Both the position numbers and the translations under genes were made by a program. From Alteromonas sp. IB21 (GTDB taxonomy: Bacteria; Pseudomonadota; Gammaproteobacteria; Enterobacterales; Alteromonadaceae), in contig NZ_JAEFCD010000013.1 of assembly GCF_016405965.1 (NCBI RefSeq), forward strand, positions 1-64,000: a stretch of DNA of 64,000 nt, given 5' to 3'. Positions 54,449 to 62,493 of the stretch are shown piece after piece. The notes below the pieces were generated by a model. The model was given only the letters and a program-made list of their open reading frames with translations, was not told where the DNA came from and made no database searches. Positions within the stretch are counted from its first letter, which is position 1. Each line of letters starts with the position of its first letter.

Positions 54449-57106
54449 ATGTTAGCGAAATTGCAAAACTCCGCCAGAAACCACCTTTTATCACTTACTT
54501 CATTGTTAGCCCTAGGCACTATTGCATTCGGAGCAACTACCAGTCACCAAGCAGTAGCCCAACCAGCGTTAGCATCAGCTGTTACTATTGTACCTGATGT
54601 AGGCGGTCAGCCGGTGACAGCATACTTACCTGATACCGTAACCTATAATCCGGCTATTCCAACGCCTGAATCTGTCCTTGGCGCCAACATTGGTGAATGG
54701 CATGTAAGACATGATCAAGTTGTGAATTACATGAAGCTACTTGCCGAAACCTCTGACCGCATCACTATTGAGGAAACCGGACGCACTCATGAAAATCGTC
54801 CGCTCTTGCTAATGACAATCACCGCGCCGTCAAATAGAAACAATATTGAAGCCATGAGACAGCAACACATTGATGCCATGGAAAGCGGTAAAAAAGTAGG
54901 TAGCGATGCTCCCCTGATATTCTACATGGGCTACAGTATTCACGGTAACGAGCCTTCTGGTACCAATGCTTCCCTAGCGCTGGCGTACTATTTAGCCGCC
55001 GCCGAAGGTGAAGAAATTGATGCCTTGTTAAACAAGAATATTGTGCTATTCGATCCGTCTTTCAACCCCGACGGACTTTCCCGTTTTGCTCAATGGGCTA
55101 ACATGCACAAGGGTAAGCAGCTGGTTTCTGACAGTCGTCATCGTGAACACGACGAGGGTTGGCCATCCGGCCGCACAAACCACTATTGGTTCGATTTGAA
55201 TCGCGACTGGCTATTACTGGCGCATCCAGAATCCCAAGCACGCATTAAACAGTTTCATAAGTGGCGCCCGCATATACTGACCGATTTTCACGAAATGGGC
55301 ACAGACAGTACCTATTTTTTTCAGCCTGGCGTACGCTCGCGTAAAAATCCGTTAACGCCAGATGAGAACGTCACCCTCACTGAAGCGCTGGCGCAATATC
55401 ATGCTGCTTCGTTTGATAAACAAGGCGAGCTATATTTCACTCAAGAAGCATTTGACGACTTCTATGCAGGAAAAGGCTCTACATATCCAGATTTACACGG
55501 CAGCATAGGTATTTTATTCGAGCAAGCTAGTTCACGAGGTCACCTGCAGGACTCCATCAATGGAAAGCTGGCGTTCAAAGATACCATAGCGAACCAAATC
55601 ACTACCTCGCTAAGCACTTTCAAAGGCGCACTAGCAAATAAGGCTGCAATTCTTGACTACCAATCGGGTTTTGTTAAGAGCACGCAGTCGTTAGCTAAGC
55701 AAGATGCACAAGCTGGGTTTGTTGTAAGTGCATCGAATGATACTGCTCGCTTTAATGCTTTTATCGCGCTACTAGAACAACATCACATTGAATATAAAGT
55801 ATTAACAAAAAACTTCGAGGCAGACAAAGTTCGTTACGGGGCAGGAAAAGCGATATATATTCCTACTAGCCAGTCTCAATACCGCTTAGTTAAATCTATT
55901 TTTTCTACCCAAACGTCGTTCGAAAACAACACGTTTTACGATGTTTCAACGTGGAATTTAGCGCTCGCCTTCAATTTAGATTACGCGCCTTTAGACAAGA
56001 GCGATGTGCGGAGCCTTGAGTTAAGTGACGACACCGCATTAGCTCAAGCAGCACCTAATGATATTCATCCTGACGCTTATGCTTACGCATTCTCTTGGCA
56101 GCATTATTATGCCCCAGCTATGCTGCAAACCTTATTGGAAGCAGGTGTAAAAGTGCGCAGCAGTGAAGAAGCGTTTTCTGCCGTGAAATACGACGGTGAA
56201 CACGTTGAGCTGCAAGCTGGCAGTATTGTTGTACCGAAAGGCTTGGGGCAGCCTGAAAACTTGGCGTCCATTTTAAGTAAAGCACAACAGCAACTTCAGG
56301 TGCCGGTGTTTAGCTTACGCAGTGGGTTAACACCCACAGGGAATGACTTAGGCAGCCGAAGCATGGCACCAGTGGCGTTGCCGCAAGTGTTGATCGTAGG
56401 CGGTGAAGGCACCAGTGAATACGAAGCCGGTGAAATGTGGCATTACTTCGATACAAAGGTAGGGCTAGCCGCCAGTATTGTAGAGCAACAGCATCTGTTA
56501 AGAGCCCTTAATGACGCCAGCGTCACCTATACACATCTACTATTTCCAAGCGGTAGCTATCGTTTTACGGAGAGCGAGAGAGCAAAAATTGAGGAGTGGG
56601 TGAAAGCGGGTGGCGTGATTGTCGGTCAGAAATCCGCGCTTCGTTATTTTGCTCAGCATAAATGGTTAGATGTAGAAGTGGTTAGCCGAGAAAGTATTGA
56701 TAACGCGTTCGATGAAAGCGAATTAAGTTACAAAGACGGCTCATCGTTATACGCCAGAAAGCTAGTGGCAGGGGCAGTATTTGAAGCGAACATCGATAAT
56801 TCTCATCCGCTGTTTTACGGATATGACGGTGACACGCTGCCCATGTTTAAAACCAACAATATGATAATAGAAGCTAGTAGTTCCCCTTTTGTGACGCCAG
56901 CGCGTTACACAGAAGAGCCTCTGATGGCTGGGTTTAGCGATAGTGCAATGGTGGAGCTAATGGCGGAATCAACCGCTGTGACCACGCAAAAAATGGGCCG
57001 TGGTGTTGTCATTGGCTTTACCGACAATACGCAGTTTAGAGGGTATTGGTACGGCACAAACAAGATGCTGGCTAATGCGATTTATCAGTCGCACTTTATT
57101 CGCTGA
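54449..57106 (+). CDS. Secreted M14 zinc carboxypeptidase-like metallopeptidase
   Basis: ATG 54449 follows GGGAAG and opens a signal peptide (about residues 10-38, ending AVAQ). The roughly 885-aa protein has an N-terminal M14 domain. Zinc ligands are in YSIHGNEPSG (His and Glu) and DFHEMG (His), with DLNRDWLLL, NPDGLSRF and a probable catalytic glutamate in LFEQASSRG. A long C-terminal region follows with a flavodoxin/GATase-like pattern (GGEGTSEYEAGEMWHYFD), as in large bacterial M14 relatives. It should act on peptides outside the cytoplasm. It is divergent from nfuA. Confidence 0.88.
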   Translation: MLAKLQNSARNHLLSLTSLLALGTIAFGATTSHQAVAQPALASAVTIVPDVGGQPVTAYLPDTVTYNPAIPTPESVLGANIGEWHVRHDQVVNYMKLLAETSDRITIEETGRTHENRPLLLMTITAPSNRNNIEAMRQQHIDAMESGKKVGSDAPLIFYMGYSIHGNEPSGTNASLALAYYLAAAEGEEIDALLNKNIVLFDPSFNPDGLSRFAQWANMHKGKQLVSDSRHREHDEGWPSGRTNHYWFDLNRDWLLLAHPESQARIKQFHKWRPHILTDFHEMGTDSTYFFQPGVRSRKNPLTPDENVTLTEALAQYHAASFDKQGELYFTQEAFDDFYAGKGSTYPDLHGSIGILFEQASSRGHLQDSINGKLAFKDTIANQITTSLSTFKGALANKAAILDYQSGFVKSTQSLAKQDAQAGFVVSASNDTARFNAFIALLEQHHIEYKVLTKNFEADKVRYGAGKAIYIPTSQSQYRLVKSIFSTQTSFENNTFYDVSTWNLALAFNLDYAPLDKSDVRSLELSDDTALAQAAPNDIHPDAYAYAFSWQHYYAPAMLQTLLEAGVKVRSSEEAFSAVKYDGEHVELQAGSIVVPKGLGQPENLASILSKAQQQLQVPVFSLRSGLTPTGNDLGSRSMAPVALPQVLIVGGEGTSEYEAGEMWHYFDTKVGLAASIVEQQHLLRALNDASVTYTHLLFPSGSYRFTESERAKIEEWVKAGGVIVGQKSALRYFAQHKWLDVEVVSRESIDNAFDESELSYKDGSSLYARKLVAGAVFEANIDNSHPLFYGYDGDTLPMFKTNNMIIEASSSPFVTPARYTEEPLMAGFSDSAMVELMAESTAVTTQKMGRGVVIGFTDNTQFRGYWYGTNKMLANAIYQSHFIR

Positions 57107-57116
57107 ATCAGTGAGA

Positions 57117-57141
57117 AGAGCGCGGTAAATGCCGCGCTTTA
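57117..57141 (+). terminator. Terminator after the M14 peptidase gene
   Basis: AGCGCGG (57119-57125) pairs with CCGCGCT (57132-57138) with a 6-base loop, followed by TT. It lies 12 bp after the stop. The T-run is short. Confidence 0.55.
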
Positions 57142-57207
57142 AACATTACGTTTTAGTCCCTTTTTGTTCCTGAACTTACCCATTGTGGAACTTATACGTT
57201 CCGAAAC

Positions 57208-57921
57208 TTAGGACTTCTGATACAGGCTGCTTTTGGGCGGCGGAGTAAACGCCGCTACCCATACTTGAATGCCTATTTTGGGGTAGCGCTGCTTAAGCCT
57301 TTTGCTCAGGGTATTTACGGTCACGCCGGTGGTAAGAACATCATCAACTATCGCGACGGTGAAACTGCTGCCGTCGGTTTTACTTTGCGCTGCTGCTATC
57401 TGGTCATCAATACACCGTTTCGATAAGCTAAAAGCACGGCTTGCGTTTTCCGCTCTGGCTGCTTTGGATAAATGGTGCTGCACGCTAAAGCCTTTTCGTC
57501 TAGCCCATGATTGATTAACCGGTATATTCAGCTCACGGCTTGTACATTCGCACAGAAGCGAAGCCTGATTGTAATGTCGCGTTGCAAGGCGCCATGCACT
57601 AATTGGAACCGGAAGTAACAAATTGGGCACTGCTAAAGTGCACTGTCGCTTTTTATGGACAAACCAGTTACTTAATACTTTTCCTGCTGTAAGGGAATGC
57701 GTAAACTTTAACTGGTGAACCAGCGATGACATGGGCCATGTATGAAGTCCTAGTACCCACAACGCATCATAGTGGCTATGTTTGACGTGGCCTGCGACCG
57801 GACCGTATTGAAGTAGGTTACTTCCATGCGAGGTGGCATCGAAAAAAAACATGTCATTTTCACACCAGTGACATACTGGCGTAGGACTTGCCTGATAACA
57901 TAGTAAGCATGAAAGGTTCAT
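57208..57921 (-). CDS. comF: ComF/GntX family phosphoribosyltransferase-like protein
   Basis: The 237-aa protein has an N-terminal zinc-finger-like segment (CLLCYQASPTPVCHWC, residues 5-20) and a C-terminal type I phosphoribosyltransferase domain. The PRPP loop is VAIVDDVLTTGVTVNTL near residue 190. ComF is linked to DNA uptake in competent bacteria; the E. coli relative GntX lies next to bioH, as here (divergent, about 98 bp apart). comM is also in the window, which is consistent with competence genes in this organism but does not prove competence. Confidence 0.88.
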   Translation of the reverse strand: MNLSCLLCYQASPTPVCHWCENDMFFFDATSHGSNLLQYGPVAGHVKHSHYDALWVLGLHTWPMSSLVHQLKFTHSLTAGKVLSNWFVHKKRQCTLAVPNLLLPVPISAWRLATRHYNQASLLCECTSRELNIPVNQSWARRKGFSVQHHLSKAARAENASRAFSLSKRCIDDQIAAAQSKTDGSSFTVAIVDDVLTTGVTVNTLSKRLKQRYPKIGIQVWVAAFTPPPKSSLYQKS

Positions 57922-58019
57922 AGTGTTGATTCCATCAACTTCCTTGAAATGTCGAACGCTGACCTATTTTCATCATTTCGTGTTGTCTCACAAACACGTG
58001 ACTGCCTAAGGAGGTGTAA

Positions 58020-58829
58020 ATGGAAATTTTGCATACAAACGGCGAGCTTGTCACCCGTACTCAAGGTACAGGCGTAGATGTAGTATTTCTGCATGGATGG
58101 GGTATGAACAGCGGGGCGTTCACATCCTTTATCCCTTACCTCAGCGATAATTTTCGCGTCACTACCATTGACCTTCCCGGGTTTGGAGAAAACGCTGAAA
58201 TTATTCCTTCACCTTATAATGTTGAAACCCTTGCGCAATCGATTGTTGATACATTGCCCGACCAATGTGTATTAGTAGGATGGTCATTAGGCGGTTTGGT
58301 AGCACAGAAATTAGCGCTCCTAGCCCCAGAAAAACTCACTGGGTTGGTGACCATTGCTTCAACACCGCGTTTTATTGCTGGTCCTTGCTGGCCGGGTATT
58401 GCTGCCGATCTACTTACTATGTTTGAAGCCCAGCTAGAAAAGAATTACCAAAAAACACTGGAACGTTTTTTAGCAATTCAAGCCATGGGAAGTGAAACGG
58501 CTAAGAAAGATATTAAGGCAATTAGAGAGCAGGTCACCCAATTTCCAGACCCAGCTGAAGAAGCACTTAAGAAAGGCTTGCGTATATTGTCTACGGAAGA
58601 CATGCGCCAAGAAGTTGGGCGCATCACTACGCCAACTTTGCGACTGTATGGCAGGTTAGACAGTCTTGTACCAACCAGTGGTATCGACAGAATTTGCGAG
58701 CTACATCCTCAGGCTGATACTGTTGTTCTGCCTCATGCATCGCATGCACCGTTTATTTCCCATCCTCAGCAAACCGCTGACATTCTTTTTCGTTTTGCCG
58801 CGGGTGTTTACCAACGAAAAGCGTCTTGA
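58020..58829 (+). CDS. bioH: Pimeloyl-[ACP] methyl ester carboxylesterase
   Basis: BioH cleaves the methyl ester of pimeloyl-ACP at the end of the first part of biotin synthesis. The 269-aa alpha/beta hydrolase has the HGWGMNSGAF oxyanion region, the nucleophile S89 in GWSLGG, an aspartate in RLYGRLDSLVP and the histidine in ASHAPFISHP. AGGAGG lies just before the ATG. Length suits BioH. It is divergent from comF and is followed by a strong terminator. Confidence 0.93.
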   Translation: MEILHTNGELVTRTQGTGVDVVFLHGWGMNSGAFTSFIPYLSDNFRVTTIDLPGFGENAEIIPSPYNVETLAQSIVDTLPDQCVLVGWSLGGLVAQKLALLAPEKLTGLVTIASTPRFIAGPCWPGIAADLLTMFEAQLEKNYQKTLERFLAIQAMGSETAKKDIKAIREQVTQFPDPAEEALKKGLRILSTEDMRQEVGRITTPTLRLYGRLDSLVPTSGIDRICELHPQADTVVLPHASHAPFISHPQQTADILFRFAAGVYQRKAS

Positions 58830-58846
58830 CCTCGTCTTTAAATAAC

Positions 58847-58884
58847 GCTTCAAGCCAATGTTGACCGTTGGTTTGAAGCTTTTT
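58847..58884 (+). terminator. bioH terminator
   Basis: GCTTCAAGCCAA (58847-58858) pairs with TTGGTTTGAAGC (58868-58879) with one G-U pair, loop 9, followed by T5. It is a textbook Rho-independent terminator. Confidence 0.9.
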
Positions 58885-59006
58885 AACCACATTGCAAGTC
58901 ATTAAAAATCGACTGCTTACAAGTAGTTACTGCTAGGTTGTAATACACGACTTTTCATTTACGCAAAGTTGGTTAATAATTGCACATGAGAGGTTGGGGG
59001 TAGTGT

Positions 59007-59318
59007 ATGACAGGTATTGATGGTGTAGGCTCTGCGTTTGCAGCCGCCCAATATGGTTTACAAAGTGCAAGCGATGGCATTTCGCAAGCGGCATCGAATA
59101 TTGCTCAGCGTACCGCTGAAGACGCGGTTGCGCCCGCTCAACCCATTGCAGCTAATACCGACACAAATAACGCGACGCCTAATTCAACATCTTCCACCTC
59201 ACGTTTAACTGACGATTTAATTGCGCTTAATGTAAACGAGCGCAATGCACAGGCGTCCGCCAAAGTGCTCGGTGTTGCCGACGAGATGCTCGGCACTATT
59301 ATTGACGTGCTGGCGTAG
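59007..59318 (+). CDS. Small protein resembling flagellar rod/FlgC C-terminus
   Basis: The 103-aa product starts after a GGGGGTAG ribosome-binding site. Its N-terminal helix (GLQSASDGISQAASNIAQ) and C-terminal ALNVNERNAQASAKVLGVADEMLGTII pattern match the D0 helices of axial flagellar proteins such as FlgB/FlgC. The middle is a short Asn/Thr/Ser-rich linker. No rod or hook body is present. The next gene begins 14 bp later and encodes a SprA-type HExxH protein. The relation to flagella is structural guesswork, and no other flagellar gene is here. Confidence 0.55.
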   Translation: MTGIDGVGSAFAAAQYGLQSASDGISQAASNIAQRTAEDAVAPAQPIAANTDTNNATPNSTSSTSRLTDDLIALNVNERNAQASAKVLGVADEMLGTIIDVLA

Positions 59319-59332
59319 GCGGAGAAGTCGCA

Positions 59333-60271
59333 GTGAACATCGTCACGCCAATTCTAAACGCCATTGCATACCCTACGGCAAACATAAACACAGAATCTGC
59401 GCGCAGAGATAACGTGCAGCGGGAAACTATTCCCCAGACGTCAGATTCACAGCAAGGCGCTTCTCAGAAAGGCCTAGGGTCTGAAGCCGATAAGGCCAAA
59501 AGCCCGGGTCAGCCGCCAGCACCGGTTACTTATGAACGTCCTCAGATACAAACTGACCTTCAAGCTGCTTTCCAAAACGTCTTTGGGCAAGAAAAAGACA
59601 ATGCGCAGGATGAAAGTGCGGGCAAACAGGACGCGCAAGATAAGCAACAAGAACAGCAAGAGAAACAAGACGCCGCTGAAATTGAACAGTTAAAAGCCCG
59701 AGATCAGGAAGTAAGAGTTCACGAGCAAGCGCATGCTGCAACGGGCGGTCAATATGCTGGTGCGCCGCAGTATGAGTACACCACTGGCCCTGATAATAAG
59801 CGTTACGTCACCGGTGGTCAGGTATCTATTGATGTTTCAGAAGAAAAAACGCCCGAAGAAACGCTGAAAAAAATGGAACAAGTGCGTGCTGCCGCACTTG
59901 CGCCGGCAGAGCCTTCATCACAAGATTTAAAGGTAGCCGCTGAGGCATCTCAAAAGGCCACCGAAGCACGAAGCGAGATTGCAAAAGGTCAGGTTGAAGG
60001 TTTTTCTACAGAGCAGACTTCTGTCGAAGACGCTTCTACGAATAGTGTTAATAACATTTCGGGCAATGGGACGATAGCACAGCCAGAAGCGAGTCCAGGT
60101 ACCGTTGGTGACGCGGTGCTAGAAGCCCAGTCTAGGTTCTCAGACGCTACAACTTTACAAGGGCTTGGGGCCAACGAATCTGATTTTATGCAGGCGCGAA
60201 TTGGCCGAATTCAAAGCGCTTATTTACAAGCCTATACGCCATCAAGAGAGGGCTTATCGCTCCAAGCGTAA
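59333..60271 (+). CDS. SprA-related putative metalloprotease
   Basis: The 312-aa protein starts at GTG 59333, with GGAGAA just before it. It has a disordered N-terminal third (Pro, Ser, Gln-rich), a Gln/Lys/Glu-rich coiled segment (about 90-120), then VRVHEQAHAATGG at 128-140. The HEQAH of that motif matches a zinc HExxH site. The GAPQYEYTTGPDNKRYVTGGQVSIDV block that follows is diagnostic of the SprA-related family (PF12118). A C-terminal tail of about 100 residues is Ala/Ser/Glu-rich. There is no classical signal peptide. The substrate is unknown; it is paired with the flagellar-like small protein. Confidence 0.75.
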   Translation: MNIVTPILNAIAYPTANINTESARRDNVQRETIPQTSDSQQGASQKGLGSEADKAKSPGQPPAPVTYERPQIQTDLQAAFQNVFGQEKDNAQDESAGKQDAQDKQQEQQEKQDAAEIEQLKARDQEVRVHEQAHAATGGQYAGAPQYEYTTGPDNKRYVTGGQVSIDVSEEKTPEETLKKMEQVRAAALAPAEPSSQDLKVAAEASQKATEARSEIAKGQVEGFSTEQTSVEDASTNSVNNISGNGTIAQPEASPGTVGDAVLEAQSRFSDATTLQGLGANESDFMQARIGRIQSAYLQAYTPSREGLSLQA

Positions 60272-60296
60272 AGGCTTGTAATGTTTTAAGCTGGCC

Positions 60297-62075
60297 TTAA
60301 TAATCGAGAATTGCCTTCGTAAAGGGGTATTTAGGTGAACCGCCAGTAATGTCTGAAAGCACTGAGTTCATGGTGTCTACATCGCTGTCGAACCCGCCAT
60401 GAGATGTTGCAGCCGTGGCATCACCTTCTTTACCTTCGCTATATTTAAACGTCACGTTAGCAATCGGCTGATTAAATATGGCCATACCTAACAACGGCAT
60501 CTCCGGTTTAGATTCAAACGCGTTTGAGACTAGATAAAGCAGCGATTTTTGGTAAATACGCGCCACATGATCATCTTTTTCCAATACCTCAGATAAGTTG
60601 TAAACCGTGGTCGACTCAATATGGTTTCCCTCAATAAGAGTAGAGAGCTTTTCACTAAATAAAGGGGTGCTAATGGCGGGTGCCAGTAAGTGAAGGCTTT
60701 TAACTTTTATATTTTCGTCAACTTTAAACAGCCTTGATAGGCCGTGCGCATGAAAGATAGAGCCAGCCGAATGACCTACGACGTGTAGCTGAATGTCTGA
60801 GTTATTTCTCAAATAGGCGGCTAACTGCGTGAGAAAGTATGTGCCATCCGACGTGGTTCGGGTAAAAGGCGTGCACGCGTCCGATTTCATTTCACGCCAC
60901 AATGCGCCGCCTACTTTACGCGTTGCCCATTCCAGAATTCTGTCAGTATAGTCGCTGAAAGCACCGACTTTGTTGCTAATCTCTTTATTTTTAAAACCTA
61001 GAATATCCTTTAACTCTTCTAGCATGCCAGTGTCATACATGAAGTGAATGGGGAAAACATCGTTTTTTAGAAACGTATCTTTCATTGCAGCGATACGCTT
61101 AGCCGAGGCTTTTATACTGTTTAAGCCGCCGTGAGCATAAAGCATCACATGGCGATGGTTACTGTCAGATAGTTTCTCAATAATGGTATCTACGTGGTTT
61201 TTGTTGCTCCAATATTTGCTTCTTGTATCAAAGTGTCCGTCGTCGAAATGAACAAAGTGATCTTGAATACTCACGCGCGGCGTGGAGCGAGTGAATAGCC
61301 CTTGTGCAATAGAGCGTGTCGCTTGATGGTAGGTACCGGTACCTGAGATAGGCAGTGCAAGCTGGACAACCCAGGCATCCATAACATTTAATGCCCAGTC
61401 ATCGTAATGCCACAGTGCCAGCCCCGATTTCTTCCAATCCGTCCCCCAGGAGTTTTGGATCCAAAAGCCTTCGTCGTTGTAACCGACAATAGCAAACGCA
61501 TGGCCCCCTATGGGTTCAGGTCTTAAGTTTATTTTATCCCCTTCACCGTCTTTCCAGCCTTCGTGAATTCTGGCAGACACAAAGATAACGCCCACCTCGT
61601 TAAGCGCAGCATGAAAATCGCTGATTTCCCGTTCGATGCGGTAATAGGCCCCTAATCTGTGATTGCTAGCGTTATTAGCAATAGCAAGGGTCATTTCAAA
61701 CTCTTTGCTGTGCTGTATATCTTTAGTCAGTGAGTAGTTACATACACCACTATTGTACCAGCCTTTAATAGCGCCCCGGCAGCTCGAGCCGTCATAGGCT
61801 TCACCCAACCATTCATCGTGTCGTTTCGCCATGGCATAAAGCATCCACGGGCTAACAGTATGCTTTCGGCCCTGCTGACGATAAATGAAATTAATGGTCG
61901 CTGCCAACGCAAAGCCCGTACAGGCTCCATCTTTACCTTGGTCCAAAATGACTAGGTTGCCAGGAGGGTCGATAAAAGGCTTAAGTGGAGTAAGGTTAGG
62001 TTGGTAATAACGGTCCCGAAGGTCGGGGTAGTCGGCGCTGACATTCAGCATGTCTTTTGAAACAGGTAAATTCAT
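60297..62075 (-). CDS. C1-family (papain-like) peptidase fused to an alpha/beta hydrolase
   Basis: The 592-aa product starts after AGAGGA. Residues ~15-240 form a papain-like domain: ILDQGKDGACTGFA places the oxyanion Gln at 46 and catalytic Cys at 52, GGHAFAIVGY has the catalytic His at 192, and IQNSWGTDW has the Asn at 208. Residues ~300-560 look like a lipase-type alpha/beta hydrolase: MLYAHGGLNS, then VVGHSAGSIFHAHG with a nucleophile Ser436. There is no signal peptide or propeptide. Both domains keep their nucleophile motifs, so a two-activity enzyme is possible. Length is unusual for either family alone, and I know of no named relative. Confidence 0.75.
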   Translation of the reverse strand: MNLPVSKDMLNVSADYPDLRDRYYQPNLTPLKPFIDPPGNLVILDQGKDGACTGFALAATINFIYRQQGRKHTVSPWMLYAMAKRHDEWLGEAYDGSSCRGAIKGWYNSGVCNYSLTKDIQHSKEFEMTLAIANNASNHRLGAYYRIEREISDFHAALNEVGVIFVSARIHEGWKDGEGDKINLRPEPIGGHAFAIVGYNDEGFWIQNSWGTDWKKSGLALWHYDDWALNVMDAWVVQLALPISGTGTYHQATRSIAQGLFTRSTPRVSIQDHFVHFDDGHFDTRSKYWSNKNHVDTIIEKLSDSNHRHVMLYAHGGLNSIKASAKRIAAMKDTFLKNDVFPIHFMYDTGMLEELKDILGFKNKEISNKVGAFSDYTDRILEWATRKVGGALWREMKSDACTPFTRTTSDGTYFLTQLAAYLRNNSDIQLHVVGHSAGSIFHAHGLSRLFKVDENIKVKSLHLLAPAISTPLFSEKLSTLIEGNHIESTTVYNLSEVLEKDDHVARIYQKSLLYLVSNAFESKPEMPLLGMAIFNQPIANVTFKYSEGKEGDATAATSHGGFDSDVDTMNSVLSDITGGSPKYPFTKAILDY

Positions 62076-62424
62076 AACATCATCCTCTGATTAGGACTGA
62101 TGATCTTGGTTGTACAGATAAATAAAAAGTGCGTACACCATAGGTCGATAGCCCTTAGCTCGTTACTGTCGTCCGAAAGTGCTGCCTTGAAAACGGCTGT
62201 GGTCAAATGCGCGATATTACCTTCGTTAAACGTTACGAAATTTCGTGAACATTAACGGACTCGCTATACATGAACAACATACAAACTTCGGTTTCGGTAT
62301 GACCAATACCTTTTCACTGTTTCGGTTTTTTAATGTGGCACTCCCTATTCTGGAGTACTTGGAGGCATACATTAGCTATACCTCGGAACTAATGTAGCAA
62401 AAAGGAACAGTCAAATGGAAGTAT
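62076..62424. other. Intergenic region between Tex and the peptidase-hydrolase gene
   Basis: About 350 bp upstream of the C1-peptidase gene hold no credible gene. They should contain its promoter. A perfect 12-bp palindrome ACGAAATTTCGT lies at 62235-62246, extended by near-symmetrical GTT/GAAC flanks, and may be an operator. Otherwise nothing is recognised. Confidence 0.4.
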
Positions 62425-62457
62425 GAAAAAAGGGCCTGTCTAATTGACAGGCCCTTT
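62425..62457 (-). terminator. tex terminator
   Basis: AAAGGGCCTGTC (62429-62440) pairs with GACAGGCCCTTT (62446-62457), a 12-bp perfect stem with 5-base loop. On the minus strand it is followed by a T-run. It lies 37 bp after the Tex stop. Confidence 0.9.
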
Positions 62458-62493
62458 ATGAGATAGAATAAGCTTTTGATAGGCTACTGCCGT

